From Clostridia bacterium (GTDB lineage: Bacteria > Bacillota > Clostridia > Oscillospirales > CAG-272), in NCBI GenBank assembly GCA_017532025.1, contig JAFXJX010000068.1, positions 1 through 54,779 of the forward strand: a stretch of 54,779 nucleotides of DNA, given 5' to 3'. This document shows positions 1 through 7,785 of the stretch, piece by piece (the first letter of the stretch is position 1; each line of letters begins with the position of its first letter). A program made the position numbers and the translations under genes. The notes under the pieces are model-generated. The model searched no databases. It worked only from the letters and a program-made list of their open reading frames with translations, and was not told the origin of the DNA.

Positions 1-2
1 CA

Positions 3-710
3 CTTACCACAGCAGCCAACGCTCTTGTGAAGAAGACTCCTGTAACACCTGCCATCGACTACAGCGCACTGAATGCTGAAATTCAGAGAATTGAAGCACT
101 TGCCCTTGTAGAAGGCGAATACACAGCAGAAAGCTGGGCAGCATACAAGGCAGCTTATGATGCCGCAAAGGCATTGCTTGCCAATGCAACCACGCAGGCA
201 GAGGTGGATGCCGCACTTGCAGCACTTACCGCAGCAGCCAACGCTCTTGTGAAGAAGACTCCTGTAACACCTGCCATCGACTACAGCGCACTGAATGCTG
301 AAATTCAGAGAATTGAAGCACTTGCCCTTGTAGAAGGCGATTACACCGCTGAAAGCTGGGCTGCGTTCAAGGCAGCTATGGATGCCGCAAAGGCGTTGAT
401 CGACAATGCAGGTACACAGGCAGAAGTTGATTCGGTACTTGCAGCGCTCACCGCAGCAGTTAACGGCTTGCAGAAGAAGGCTCCTGTGACACCTCCTGTT
501 GGTGGCGAGGATGACCCGACGGATGACCCGACAGAGAAACCCAAGGATGAAGATGAAGGTCTTGGTGTAATTTGGATCATCATCATCGTTGCCGTTTCGA
601 TCGTTGTGGTTGCCGGCGTAGCAGCAGTTATTGTTCTCAATATTAAGAAGAAGAAAACCACAGATTCGACACCTCTGGTAGATTATAATATTGACGACGA
701 TAACGCATAA
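3..710 (+). CDS. C-terminal part of a FIVAR-repeat surface protein (5' end outside window)
   Basis: The frame is open to the left edge, so only the C-terminal end is present. It shows two tandem repeats of 74 residues (T-P-V-T-P linker, then a helical unit with Y-T-x-E-S-W and L-x-A-L-T-A-A). This matches the FIVAR pattern found in Gram-positive surface proteins that bind extracellular matrix or polysaccharide. An acidic Asp/Thr/Pro spacer follows, then one membrane segment (about nt 570-645, I/V-rich) and a K-K-K-K cytoplasmic tail. There is no LPXTG motif, so it is held by the membrane helix rather than by sortase. The first repeat is truncated by the window edge, so total repeat number is unknown. 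Ligand unknown. Confidence 0.85.
   Translation, partial: LTTAANALVKKTPVTPAIDYSALNAEIQRIEALALVEGEYTAESWAAYKAAYDAAKALLANATTQAEVDAALAALTAAANALVKKTPVTPAIDYSALNAEIQRIEALALVEGDYTAESWAAFKAAMDAAKALIDNAGTQAEVDSVLAALTAAVNGLQKKAPVTPPVGGEDDPTDDPTEKPKDEDEGLGVIWIIIIVAVSIVVVAGVAAVIVLNIKKKKTTDSTPLVDYNIDDDNA
27..470 (+). repeat. Two tandem 222-bp coding repeats
   Basis: Units start at 27 and 249. The first 92 bp of each (27-118 and 249-340) are identical at the DNA level, including synonymous positions, while the second halves differ at many sites. The identity block covers the T-P-V-T-P linker and the first helix. This pattern suggests recent duplication or gene conversion and therefore variable repeat copy number. 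Confidence 0.9.
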
Positions 711-746
711 CACATAACACAAACCCCATAGATTAGTAACATAACA

Positions 747-785
747 CCCGACCGATTTTTTCTCAGGAAAAATCGGTCGGGTTTG
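747..785 (+). terminator. Intrinsic terminator of the FIVAR protein gene
   Basis: A perfect 14-bp inverted repeat (747-760 with 768-781, GC-rich outer part, A/T inner part, 7-nt loop) lies 37 bp after the stop. It is followed by only three T before a G run, so efficiency may be moderate. Confidence 0.8.
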
Positions 786-845
786 GGGCAATATAACACT
801 TTTAAGAAATGATTGCCAAAGAATCCAAAAAAAGGGAGATTTGCC

Positions 846-2315
846 GTGAACGAACAGGTTTGGAAACGAAAAGAATATGAATCATGGGATGAAGCATTTC
901 GCGGACTTTCTCCTATCATCAGACAGCAATCTGTCAGAATTGCCGCTTATACGCGAGAGTTGTTTGTTGCGGCGTGTCAGATGCATTTCGGAGCAGAGAC
1001 GAAAGACGGAGAGGCAAGAATGCGCGGCGCGTATGCAGACCTTGCCTATAAATGCGGAATGTATCATCAGCTTGGAAAAGCACTCGTTCCGCACGAATAT
1101 CAGATTCTACAAAAAGATTTTACCGAAGAAGAAGAAAAGGTGTATCAGAAATACACCACAGACGGAAGGCTTTTGGTTGCCACTTTACAGGAAAAAACCA
1201 CAAGAGCCAGAGAAAGACGTAAGGGCGTATTAAGCGAATCGCCCACGAGTAATATTCCGTTTTTGATGCTGCGTGAAAGTTGCGAGCAGCATATGGAGCG
1301 TTTTGACGGCTCCGGTTATCCCAAGGGACTCAAGGGGGAAGAAATCAGTCCCATCGCACAGTTGGTTGGTCTTGCCAAGGAACTTGATCGGCTCGCTTCC
1401 GAAACCAAGTCCGAGACCCCGTTCGAATTTGCAATCGACACACTGATGGCAGGCAAAGACGTAGAATGGTCTGCACCGCTGCTTGAGGTGTTGGAAGCGG
1501 CAAAGCAAGAATGCCGCGAAGTATATATTAAATACATCGTTTACACAAGAACACTGCCCAAAACGATCCCGCTTGTTGAAAAGCGCCCCGATCGAAAAAT
1601 GGGGCTGAAATACCGACCGATGGTCTCGGATATTTCGGGAACGGTTACCATGTATGAAGCAGTTCCGTGGTTTGGCGGTATTGCCGAACAGCCGGACGAG
1701 ACCGAAACGGTTGAGGACCTTCGCGACTTGTTCAAGCGAACCTCGCTTGTAGAGCCGCTTTCGTGGTACTTCTTGTATGAAGCGGCAGACACGATGGTTC
1801 GTATTCGTAACTGCAGGCTCGCGATTCAGGGCATTGTGGTACAAATGATACCTGAGTTCTACCAATTAAAGTCACAGCTGCAGAAGTTTTATCAGTTATT
1901 CATCGATCAGGCGATCGAAAAAGATCAGCTGATCTTGACCATACCGTCGGAATTTGTGAAAAACGCGAGCAAGACTGCACTTGAAATCGTGCAACGCTAT
2001 ACCAAAAACGGTATTCGCTTACTGCTTGACGGATTCCACTTTGACGACATGGATACCGAACAGCTCAAACGGCTTGGCTTAACCACGATCCGTTTATCGC
2101 CCGATCTGTATCTGAACCGTGAAACGGCAAATAAGATGCAAGAGATGATGGCAGACGGTTTTGTGTTTATTGGCGGAGAAGCAAACGATTCGGATATGCT
2201 TGCATGGTTGGTTGTTTGCGGAACCTCCTGTTCATCCGGCACGATTACGGGTAATTTCGTCAACGAGGATGAATTGATACATGATTCTCTTGCAAGAGAG
2301 TCTATGATTGGGTGA
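846..2315 (+). CDS. Degenerate HD-GYP plus degenerate EAL fusion protein
   Basis: About 489 residues. I chose GTG at 846 because AAAGGGAGA lies 7 nt upstream; an in-frame TTG at 813 is less likely. The N-terminal half resembles an HD-GYP c-di-GMP phosphodiesterase: the pattern Y-H-Q-L-G-K-A-L-V-P stands where H-D-I-G-K-x-x-I-P is expected, followed by H-M-E-R-F-D-G-S-G-Y-P-K-G-L-K-G-E-E-I. The GYP motif is intact but the metal-binding HD is HQ. The C-terminal half resembles an EAL domain (G-I-R-L-L-L-D-G-F-H, then I-R-L-S-P-D-L, then F-I-G-G-E-A), but the E-A-L and D-D-F-G catalytic signatures are missing. Seen: both halves are degenerate. Inference: a c-di-GMP or partner-binding scaffold, not an enzyme. 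It is translationally coupled to the next gene (TGATG) and heads the fibre-type block. Confidence 0.7.
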   Translation: MNEQVWKRKEYESWDEAFRGLSPIIRQQSVRIAAYTRELFVAACQMHFGAETKDGEARMRGAYADLAYKCGMYHQLGKALVPHEYQILQKDFTEEEEKVYQKYTTDGRLLVATLQEKTTRARERRKGVLSESPTSNIPFLMLRESCEQHMERFDGSGYPKGLKGEEISPIAQLVGLAKELDRLASETKSETPFEFAIDTLMAGKDVEWSAPLLEVLEAAKQECREVYIKYIVYTRTLPKTIPLVEKRPDRKMGLKYRPMVSDISGTVTMYEAVPWFGGIAEQPDETETVEDLRDLFKRTSLVEPLSWYFLYEAADTMVRIRNCRLAIQGIVVQMIPEFYQLKSQLQKFYQLFIDQAIEKDQLILTIPSEFVKNASKTALEIVQRYTKNGIRLLLDGFHFDDMDTEQLKRLGLTTIRLSPDLYLNRETANKMQEMMADGFVFIGGEANDSDMLAWLVVCGTSCSSGTITGNFVNEDELIHDSLARESMIG

Positions 2316-3322
2316 TGCGTATGGACGAACATAACAAGCCCAATAAGCCGAAAAAAAAGAGGACTTTTTTCCAAAAGAAGCGCGGCGGTGTTGTTCTGAC
2401 CCCCGAACAGGTCAAAGAGATCAAGGCGGAAAGAAAGAAACTGCGCGCAGAGCTTCGGAAAAATGGGGAAAAAAGCCGCAAGGAATTTGAGCTGACCGCC
2501 TCATCACTCGGTCTTTATTTCGATGGCAACAAAATGGGCGCCATGCTCAAATGGTTTTTGGTGAACAACGGACTCAAGGTCTTGGCTTTGTTGATGGCGC
2601 TTTTGCTTCTGATCATGTGGGGATTTTCAGCCATTGCTGATTTGAAAGGTCATTTTACGATCAATCTTTCTGATGAGTTGTTCGAAGAAGGCTTCTCGCT
2701 TTCTGAGGATATCAGCTTTAAGATACCCACCTCTCGCTTGTTTGGTACACCTGCGATCAACGTGCCTTGTATTTCGATTGTGGATATCCCAAAAAACATC
2801 AATGAGTTCACGGGAACACACAACGCCAGCCACTTTGGCTACACGTTTTATCTGCGAAACGAAGGCAAAACCGAAGCGGACTATCAATGGGAGCTTTCGT
2901 TTACTTCGAAATCTGAGCTTTCCAAAGCGGTATGGGTCATGTTATTCGTTGACGGAGACATGACAATATACGCGCAAGCCGATAAAGACGGAAAACCGGC
3001 AACCCTTCCCGAGCGCGGGAATGATACGGTCGGTTATCTTGAACCACCATTGCGAGAGCTTGCTGCCGATAAAACGCAGTATGAAATCATCACGCAGCAT
3101 AACACCATGACGTATTGGAGAGTGGTTTCCAAGCCGTTCATCAGCGACACGGTGGTTGCGGGGGGAGAATTTCGAGATGTTCAGCCCAAAACGATACATA
3201 AATACACGGTCGTTCTCTGGATTGAGGGCGACGACCCCGATTGCACCGATGAGTTGATCGGTACTTCGCTTGGCTTGGAATTGTCTATCGCCATGATAGA
3301 CGAAAAAGGAGAAGGGGAATAA
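2315..3322 (+). CDS. Single-pass membrane protein with W-I-E-G-x-D-x-D-C exterior domain
   Basis: About 335 residues. The start is ATG 2315, overlapping the upstream stop, or ATG 2321. A long Lys/Arg-rich cytoplasmic N-terminus (about 85 residues, coiled-coil-like K-E-I-K-A-E-R-K-K-L-R) precedes one membrane helix (L-A-L-L-M-A-L-L-L-L-I-M-W-G-F-S-A) and a beta-rich exterior of about 220 residues ending with V-V-L-W-I-E-G-D-D-P-D-C-T-D. That end motif also appears in the proteins at 5887 and 11204, so the three share an exterior fold. The long basic N-terminus is unlike a cleavable leader, so this copy may stay membrane-bound as a base or anchor. No firm family name; related to SipW-substrate (TasA-like) proteins by context. 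Confidence 0.65.
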   Translation: MRMDEHNKPNKPKKKRTFFQKKRGGVVLTPEQVKEIKAERKKLRAELRKNGEKSRKEFELTASSLGLYFDGNKMGAMLKWFLVNNGLKVLALLMALLLLIMWGFSAIADLKGHFTINLSDELFEEGFSLSEDISFKIPTSRLFGTPAINVPCISIVDIPKNINEFTGTHNASHFGYTFYLRNEGKTEADYQWELSFTSKSELSKAVWVMLFVDGDMTIYAQADKDGKPATLPERGNDTVGYLEPPLRELAADKTQYEIITQHNTMTYWRVVSKPFISDTVVAGGEFRDVQPKTIHKYTVVLWIEGDDPDCTDELIGTSLGLELSIAMIDEKGEGE

Positions 3323-3737
3323 TCTTTTTCCGTGGTATTGGGTTTCAACAAAAACTTGGCGTAAGCCTATTCCGCGTGTCATCTTGAGCGTAACACCGCC
3401 CGAGATCCCACTTCGGCTTCGCCACGCTTCGCGCCACTCAGGATGACACGGGGCGGTGTGCAGTCGAAACCCAAGCGCAGCGCAGGGCGATACGACCTTA
3501 CAAGGTCGGTATCGAATCTCGCGGTATGTCAAACTGTCAATTTTTCATCGTAACGTATGACTGCGATGAAATTTCGGTTGCATCAGCGTTACCTCGCGCG
3601 GTCAAGCTCATCACAAGTAAAAAATGAATGTTTCTCCTTACAGAATGCGCTAATCTGTGAGGTGTTACATAAAAATGCTTTGGAGAAAGCCCCATAAGGG
3701 AAAACTCAAATCTAAATTCAGAAAGGAAGAAACAAAA
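3323..3737. other. 415-bp intergenic gap with repeat element and hairpins
   Basis: No gene is visible. It holds a palindromic element at 3375-3459 (listed separately) and a strong hairpin at 3488-3514 (12-bp arms around a 2-nt centre, one bulge). I could not identify a convincing -10/-35 pair, yet a promoter for the gene at 3738 would be expected here. Confidence 0.5.
3375..3459. repeat. MITE-like palindromic element
   Basis: The termini form an inverted repeat (3375-3388, C-G-T-G-T-C-A-T-C-T-T-G-A-G, against 3437-3450, one mismatch). A second arm pair, ACACCGCCC against GGGCGGTGT (right copy at 3451-3459), is interleaved. The middle contains short repeats of the C-T-T-C-G type. Non-coding, GC-rich and unlike its surroundings, as in small non-autonomous elements of gut Clostridia. 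Confidence 0.6.
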
Positions 3738-5748
3738 ATGGACAATAAACGTATGCCTATTTATGGCATCAAAGGCAAGCTGGTTTCGGCTTGCTGTATG
3801 CTTCTCGTTGCAGTCATCATGGTTGTATCTTCGACCTACGCATGGTTTACACTTTCGACTGCACCTGAAGTAAAAGGCATTACCACCTCAATTGGTGCAA
3901 ATGGCGCATTGGAAATCAGACTCAATAGCTCTGCCACCGGCGATGGCAATGCAACTCCCGGTAACGTTGTTGACTTGAGCACCGGCTACGGCTTGGACAA
4001 GATTGTTCTGCTGCCGTCTAAGTTGAACATTGACGCTGACGGAAAAATCAACAATCGATTCCTTATGATTCCTCAGTACGGCGCAAACGGTAAAGTAACC
4101 GATGTGTCCGGTGAAAGAACTGAGGCGGGTACTTTTGTAAACGGCAATTTTGTAGCCGAGAATGACGATACTGTCCTTAACGGCGTTCACGCCGTTGGCG
4201 TTGCCTCGGGTCTTACACCTCGCCAGCTCGCATACCGTAACGCGAAGTATGCGGCATCCACCAACTCCGGTCTTGCTACCAACAAAGCGGCAAGCTCGCT
4301 GAACACCAACGGTTCTGTTCTTGGTAACATCGTAATTAAGAAGGCTACTGTCGAGGGTGCTACTTACACCCCTGCTGAAGTTAACGCTCTTAAGGCAATT
4401 GTAGCTGACCTTCAGGGCGAGGGCACCACCACCGGCGTATTGCAGTATATTGAAGCTGCGTACGAGCAGATGATCATTGCCTTTGCGGCAAGTGCTGCGC
4501 TTGATAAACTCGAAGGAGTAGATAGTGTTGAACTGAAAGATTCCATCTATTCAACCGTTAAGGCAAACATCGAAGGCGACACTCTGTCTCTTGCGGATAT
4601 AGCGGATGCAGATGGTATCGTGATCACTGTAGGAGAATCCAATTATAAATTTGATCTCACCGGTTTGGATATTCTTGCCGGTATCGAAGCGTTCATTACA
4701 ACCCAAACCAAAGTGGCGAATGCAAAGACCAAACTTGATGCGCTTGGTGAAAAGACTGAATATACGTGGGATGATATCGAGGACAGTCTTAACGACCTGT
4801 TTAATACCAATAATGTGAAAGTAAATGGTATGACAGCGTCCGAGATTCAAGGCGATATGGACGGATTTGCACTCAAAGTTATGAACGACGGTATTAACAT
4901 TGAACTGAGTACCGGTGCGGGTGTTTACGCGGAAATCGCTGACCAGTGCGGAAAATATAGCGCAAAGGTTACGATGACAAATATTAAGGTTAAGGGCATG
5001 ACGTTTGAAACGCTGACAGCAAATATGACAGCCAGCAGCACACAGACCCATTCCTATTTGAATCTCGCACAGGCAGCTGTTGTTGTTGCAGGTGAGCCCA
5101 GCGGCGCGACTGCAAGTGCGCAGCCTATGACTGAGTTCTACGGCTACATCATCGACCTTGTGTTCAAGACCAACGCGGCAAACTCTAACCTCTTGCTCCA
5201 GACCGAAGCCACCGACCGTATCTATGAAGATAACAACAATGAGTTGACTCAGGGCGGCGGCAGCTACATGACCTTTGAGTCTACGGCTGCAGATTTCTCC
5301 AACGAACAGGTTAAGGGTTTGATGGAAAATATCCGCATCGTGTTCTTTGATACTGATACCCGAACGATTCTCGGCTACGCTATGCTTGACGTTGCACGCG
5401 CATCGGTTGGTAATGACGGTGTTACCGCAAAGATCTATCTGTATGAAACAATCGATAACGGAGACGGAACTGTTACTTACCAGGCTCTTACCGGCGATAA
5501 GACGGCAGATAACGCTCCCGTTATCACTGCACTTGCACAGAATCAGGACGTTAAGGTTTCTGCTCTCGTTTTACCTCGACGGTGAAAGCATTACCAACGC
5601 AGACGTTTCCGCAACCGGAACGACCTCTGTTAAAGGCAAGATGAACCTCCAGTTCTCGAGCAGCGCAGAACTTGTTCCTATGGAATACGGCGATCTTCAC
5701 ATCAAAGATACAGCCACCACAACCGCACCGGAATCCAACAACGACTAA
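3738..5748 (+). CDS. TasA/SipW-substrate type surface protein, interrupted by a frameshift
   Basis: ATG 3738 has AGAAAGGAAG upstream. The leader is M-D-N-K-R then a hydrophobic stretch ending V-S-S-T-Y-A-W-F-T-L-S-T-A-P-E, the same layout as the protein at 15766, then N-G-A-L-E-I-R-L. The mature part is beta-rich with an alpha-helical insert (about residues 200-330). The frame ends at TGA 5583-5585, but the next frame continues with Y-L-D-G-E-S-I-T-N-A-D-V to a stop at 5748 and aligns with Y-L-D-G-T-K-V-E-N-K-D-V of the paralogue at 15766. Removing one T from the T4 run at 5569-5572 restores S-A-L-V-Y-L-D-G and a protein of 669 residues. As written the product loses about 59 C-terminal residues. 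Possible causes: sequencing error, phase variation by T-run slippage, or real decay. Likely a major fibre-type subunit. Confidence 0.75.
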
Positions 5749-5798
5749 AGACAAAATCAGTCACAGTTCACAGCATTGATTTTTGATTAGCGCATTTT

Positions 5799-5829
5799 AC
5801 TCCCATGGGGGAACACCCTCCATGGGAGT
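5799..5829 (+). other. RNA hairpin without T tract between two fibre-type genes
   Basis: Perfect 10-bp inverted repeat (5799-5808 with 5820-5829, core ACTCCCATGG) with an 11-nt loop, followed by GAAAGAAATC rather than T. This fits an mRNA processing or 3'-end stabilising hairpin that lets the upstream subunit message be more abundant, as is common in fibre operons. Partial termination cannot be excluded. Confidence 0.6.
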
Positions 5830-5886
5830 GAAAGAAATCAATGTCAACCCCACGAAAACCCCACCACCCGACGAAAGGAGGAGCTT

Positions 5887-6897
5887 GTGAAGAAACATCA
5901 GGATCAACAAAGAATCAAGGCGAAAAGGCGTTTGATCCTTTATGCATATATGTTGCTGATTCTTCTCATTTTGACAACCGTTTCGGCTTATGCGAGCTTC
6001 TCACTCTCCACCACTCCTCGTGTCAGCAATCTTTCGATTTACATCAATACCGTTCCCGGTATGGAAATCACCCTTGACCCCGAAGACAAGGAATGGGGTC
6101 AGCACATATCCTATGAGGATATGTTTCCCGAAAAATACAAGCTCCGTCCGGCAACTTGGTCACAGAAGGACATGAAGTTCTACGGGGCAAGGTATTCCTA
6201 TGACGGCAAATTAAAGGACCAATGGGAACCTTTGACCGATGCCCGTCATGCGAACAACACAAGCTACGAAAATTATTACTGCATCGCAACCTTTTACGCG
6301 CACAGCGTTCGCAACATACAAGTATCTCTTGCGCCTGCCGTTGCGCTGGATAACGGACTTTCCGCCTCGGGTACCTATCTGATGGGCGAGCCTGTTTGGA
6401 ACGCGGAAACCATTCTTCACGACAATAACGGAAAGGGTGCGGAAAACGCAATCCGAATCGGCTTACGAGTCACCCGATTGGATGAATCGCTTGAGCCAAC
6501 AGGAGATGCGCCGGAATTTATTATTTATGAACCCAACGCCGATGCGCACAACGACGGCAGTATAGGCTATCTTGATACACCGAGCATTGACGGCAGCGAA
6601 ACGCTGATCGAAAAAGACAAGATCATTACGCAAAGTGCTTCCACCTGGACAGAGACCGATCCTGTTGAAAGAGACGTTCAAAAGCACCAATTGGGCGAAT
6701 TTACAGATTCTTCGGATCTCTTTACCATGAAAAAAGACGAGGTCGTGAAGATCGAGATGATCATTTGGCTCGAAGGGCAGGATGCGGATTGCACCAATGC
6801 CATTGCCGATGCCGGTATCGTTGCCAATCTCCAATTCAAGGTTACTGAACTCGGCGGCGGTTTGCAGCCGATTCCACAAGGTTCGGATAACCCGTAA
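5887..6897 (+). CDS. SipW-substrate type protein with W-L-E-G-Q-D-A-D-C motif
   Basis: 336 residues from GTG 5887, with the strong site AAAGGAGGAG at 5874-5883. Basic N-terminus, one hydrophobic segment (about residues 17-35), then Y-A-S-F-S-L-S-T-T-P-R-V-S, the same junction as the other fibre-type proteins here. The exterior is beta-rich. It contains I-I-Y-E-P-N-A-D-A-H-N-D-G-S-I-G-Y-L-D-T, shared with the protein at 11204 (I-Y-E-P-N-G-D-L-H-P-N-G), and near the C-terminus M-I-I-W-L-E-G-Q-D-A-D-C-T-N. Directly followed by a SipW-like peptidase gene, its probable processing enzyme. Role inferred: minor or initiating fibre subunit. Confidence 0.7.
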   Translation: MKKHQDQQRIKAKRRLILYAYMLLILLILTTVSAYASFSLSTTPRVSNLSIYINTVPGMEITLDPEDKEWGQHISYEDMFPEKYKLRPATWSQKDMKFYGARYSYDGKLKDQWEPLTDARHANNTSYENYYCIATFYAHSVRNIQVSLAPAVALDNGLSASGTYLMGEPVWNAETILHDNNGKGAENAIRIGLRVTRLDESLEPTGDAPEFIIYEPNADAHNDGSIGYLDTPSIDGSETLIEKDKIITQSASTWTETDPVERDVQKHQLGEFTDSSDLFTMKKDEVVKIEMIIWLEGQDADCTNAIADAGIVANLQFKVTELGGGLQPIPQGSDNP

Positions 6898-6981
6898 TTA
6901 CCTTTGCATATTGGCATTCATAAGGGTATGAATGCTTTATATAAAAAACACATGACCGTCAACAGACGGTGGGAGGAAAAA

Positions 6982-7752
6982 ATGAAAGAGAACAAAGCCA
7001 CCACGCAAGACAACGCAGGTACAAAAAGCAAAAAGACCAACAAGGTTCTGAACATTGTTGTCAACGTTGTTCTGATCGTTGCGATCGTTTTTGCCGTTAT
7101 TTGTACTTACGTATCGTTTGTTACCTCGTCGGGTAACGGTGTTCCCAGTATCTTCGGTTTGCGATTGCTGTCGATCCAGACACCGTCCATGAAGCCTACG
7201 ATCAACGACGGTGACCTTGCCATTGCAACGTCTGTTGATCCCGAAGATTTAAGACCGGGTGATATTATCACCTATTGGACGGTCATTCAGGGCGAGCGCG
7301 TATTGAATACCCACCGTATTGAAAACATTTATGACGGCGGCGGTGTTCTGATATTTGAAACCAAGGGTGATGCCAATACGCTGGCTGACCCGCTTACCGT
7401 TCACCAAAAGGAGATTGTTGGTAAGTATCAATTCCGCATTCCCGGTGTTGGTAAGGTGTTTGACTATCTCCAAACCAAAACAGGCTTCCTTATCGTTGTT
7501 GTCATACCGGTATTTTTGTTCTTCATTTTCCATCTGATTCAGTTCTTCCGCGTACTGTTTGAATATCAGAACGTCAAGAACCGCATTCAGTTTGAAAAGG
7601 AAAGAGATGCCGCCGAGGAGGAACAATCGGACGAAGCCCGCAAAGCGCAGGAGCGTGCTGCTCTTGAAGAAGAGATACGAGCACAGCTGCGTGCAGAAAT
7701 GCTGGCGAATATGGAAAAAGAGAAGACTGACAACACTTCAAACGAAGGTTAA
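6982..7752 (+). CDS. sipW: SipW-like signal peptidase I (Ser/His type)
   Basis: 256 residues from ATG 6982 (GGGAGGAAAA upstream). A cytoplasmic N-terminus, one helix (about 22-48), then the S26B signature: catalytic Ser69 in T-P-S-M-K-P-T-I-N-D-G-D, G-D-I-I-T-Y-W, and His111 in N-T-H-R-I in place of the bacterial Lys, then T-K-G-D-A-N. A second helix follows (L-I-V-V-V-I-P-V-F-L-F-F-I-F). Known of the family: SipW of Bacillus processes TasA/YqxM fibre proteins. The extra feature is a C-terminal cytoplasmic tail of about 65 residues, strongly charged and coiled-coil-like (E-E-E-I-R-A-Q-L-R-A-E-M-L). The second peptidase at 12537 has a similar tail, so the tail may dock on the AAA+/coiled-coil proteins encoded next. 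Confidence 0.9.
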   Translation: MKENKATTQDNAGTKSKKTNKVLNIVVNVVLIVAIVFAVICTYVSFVTSSGNGVPSIFGLRLLSIQTPSMKPTINDGDLAIATSVDPEDLRPGDIITYWTVIQGERVLNTHRIENIYDGGGVLIFETKGDANTLADPLTVHQKEIVGKYQFRIPGVGKVFDYLQTKTGFLIVVVIPVFLFFIFHLIQFFRVLFEYQNVKNRIQFEKERDAAEEEQSDEARKAQERAALEEEIRAQLRAEMLANMEKEKTDNTSNEG

Positions 7753-7785
7753 TCAGGGGTAAAACCCCATATTGCAGGGAAAATA

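Noticed and set aside
5569..5585. Programmed ribosomal frameshift
   Set aside because: A +1 event would be needed, and there is no slow codon plus slippery pair, internal Shine-Dalgarno at fixed distance or obvious pseudoknot. An extra T is simpler.
5799..5829. Intrinsic terminator inside the fibre-type block
   Set aside because: The stem is perfect but is followed by GAAAGAAATC, not T; better read as a processing or stabilising hairpin.
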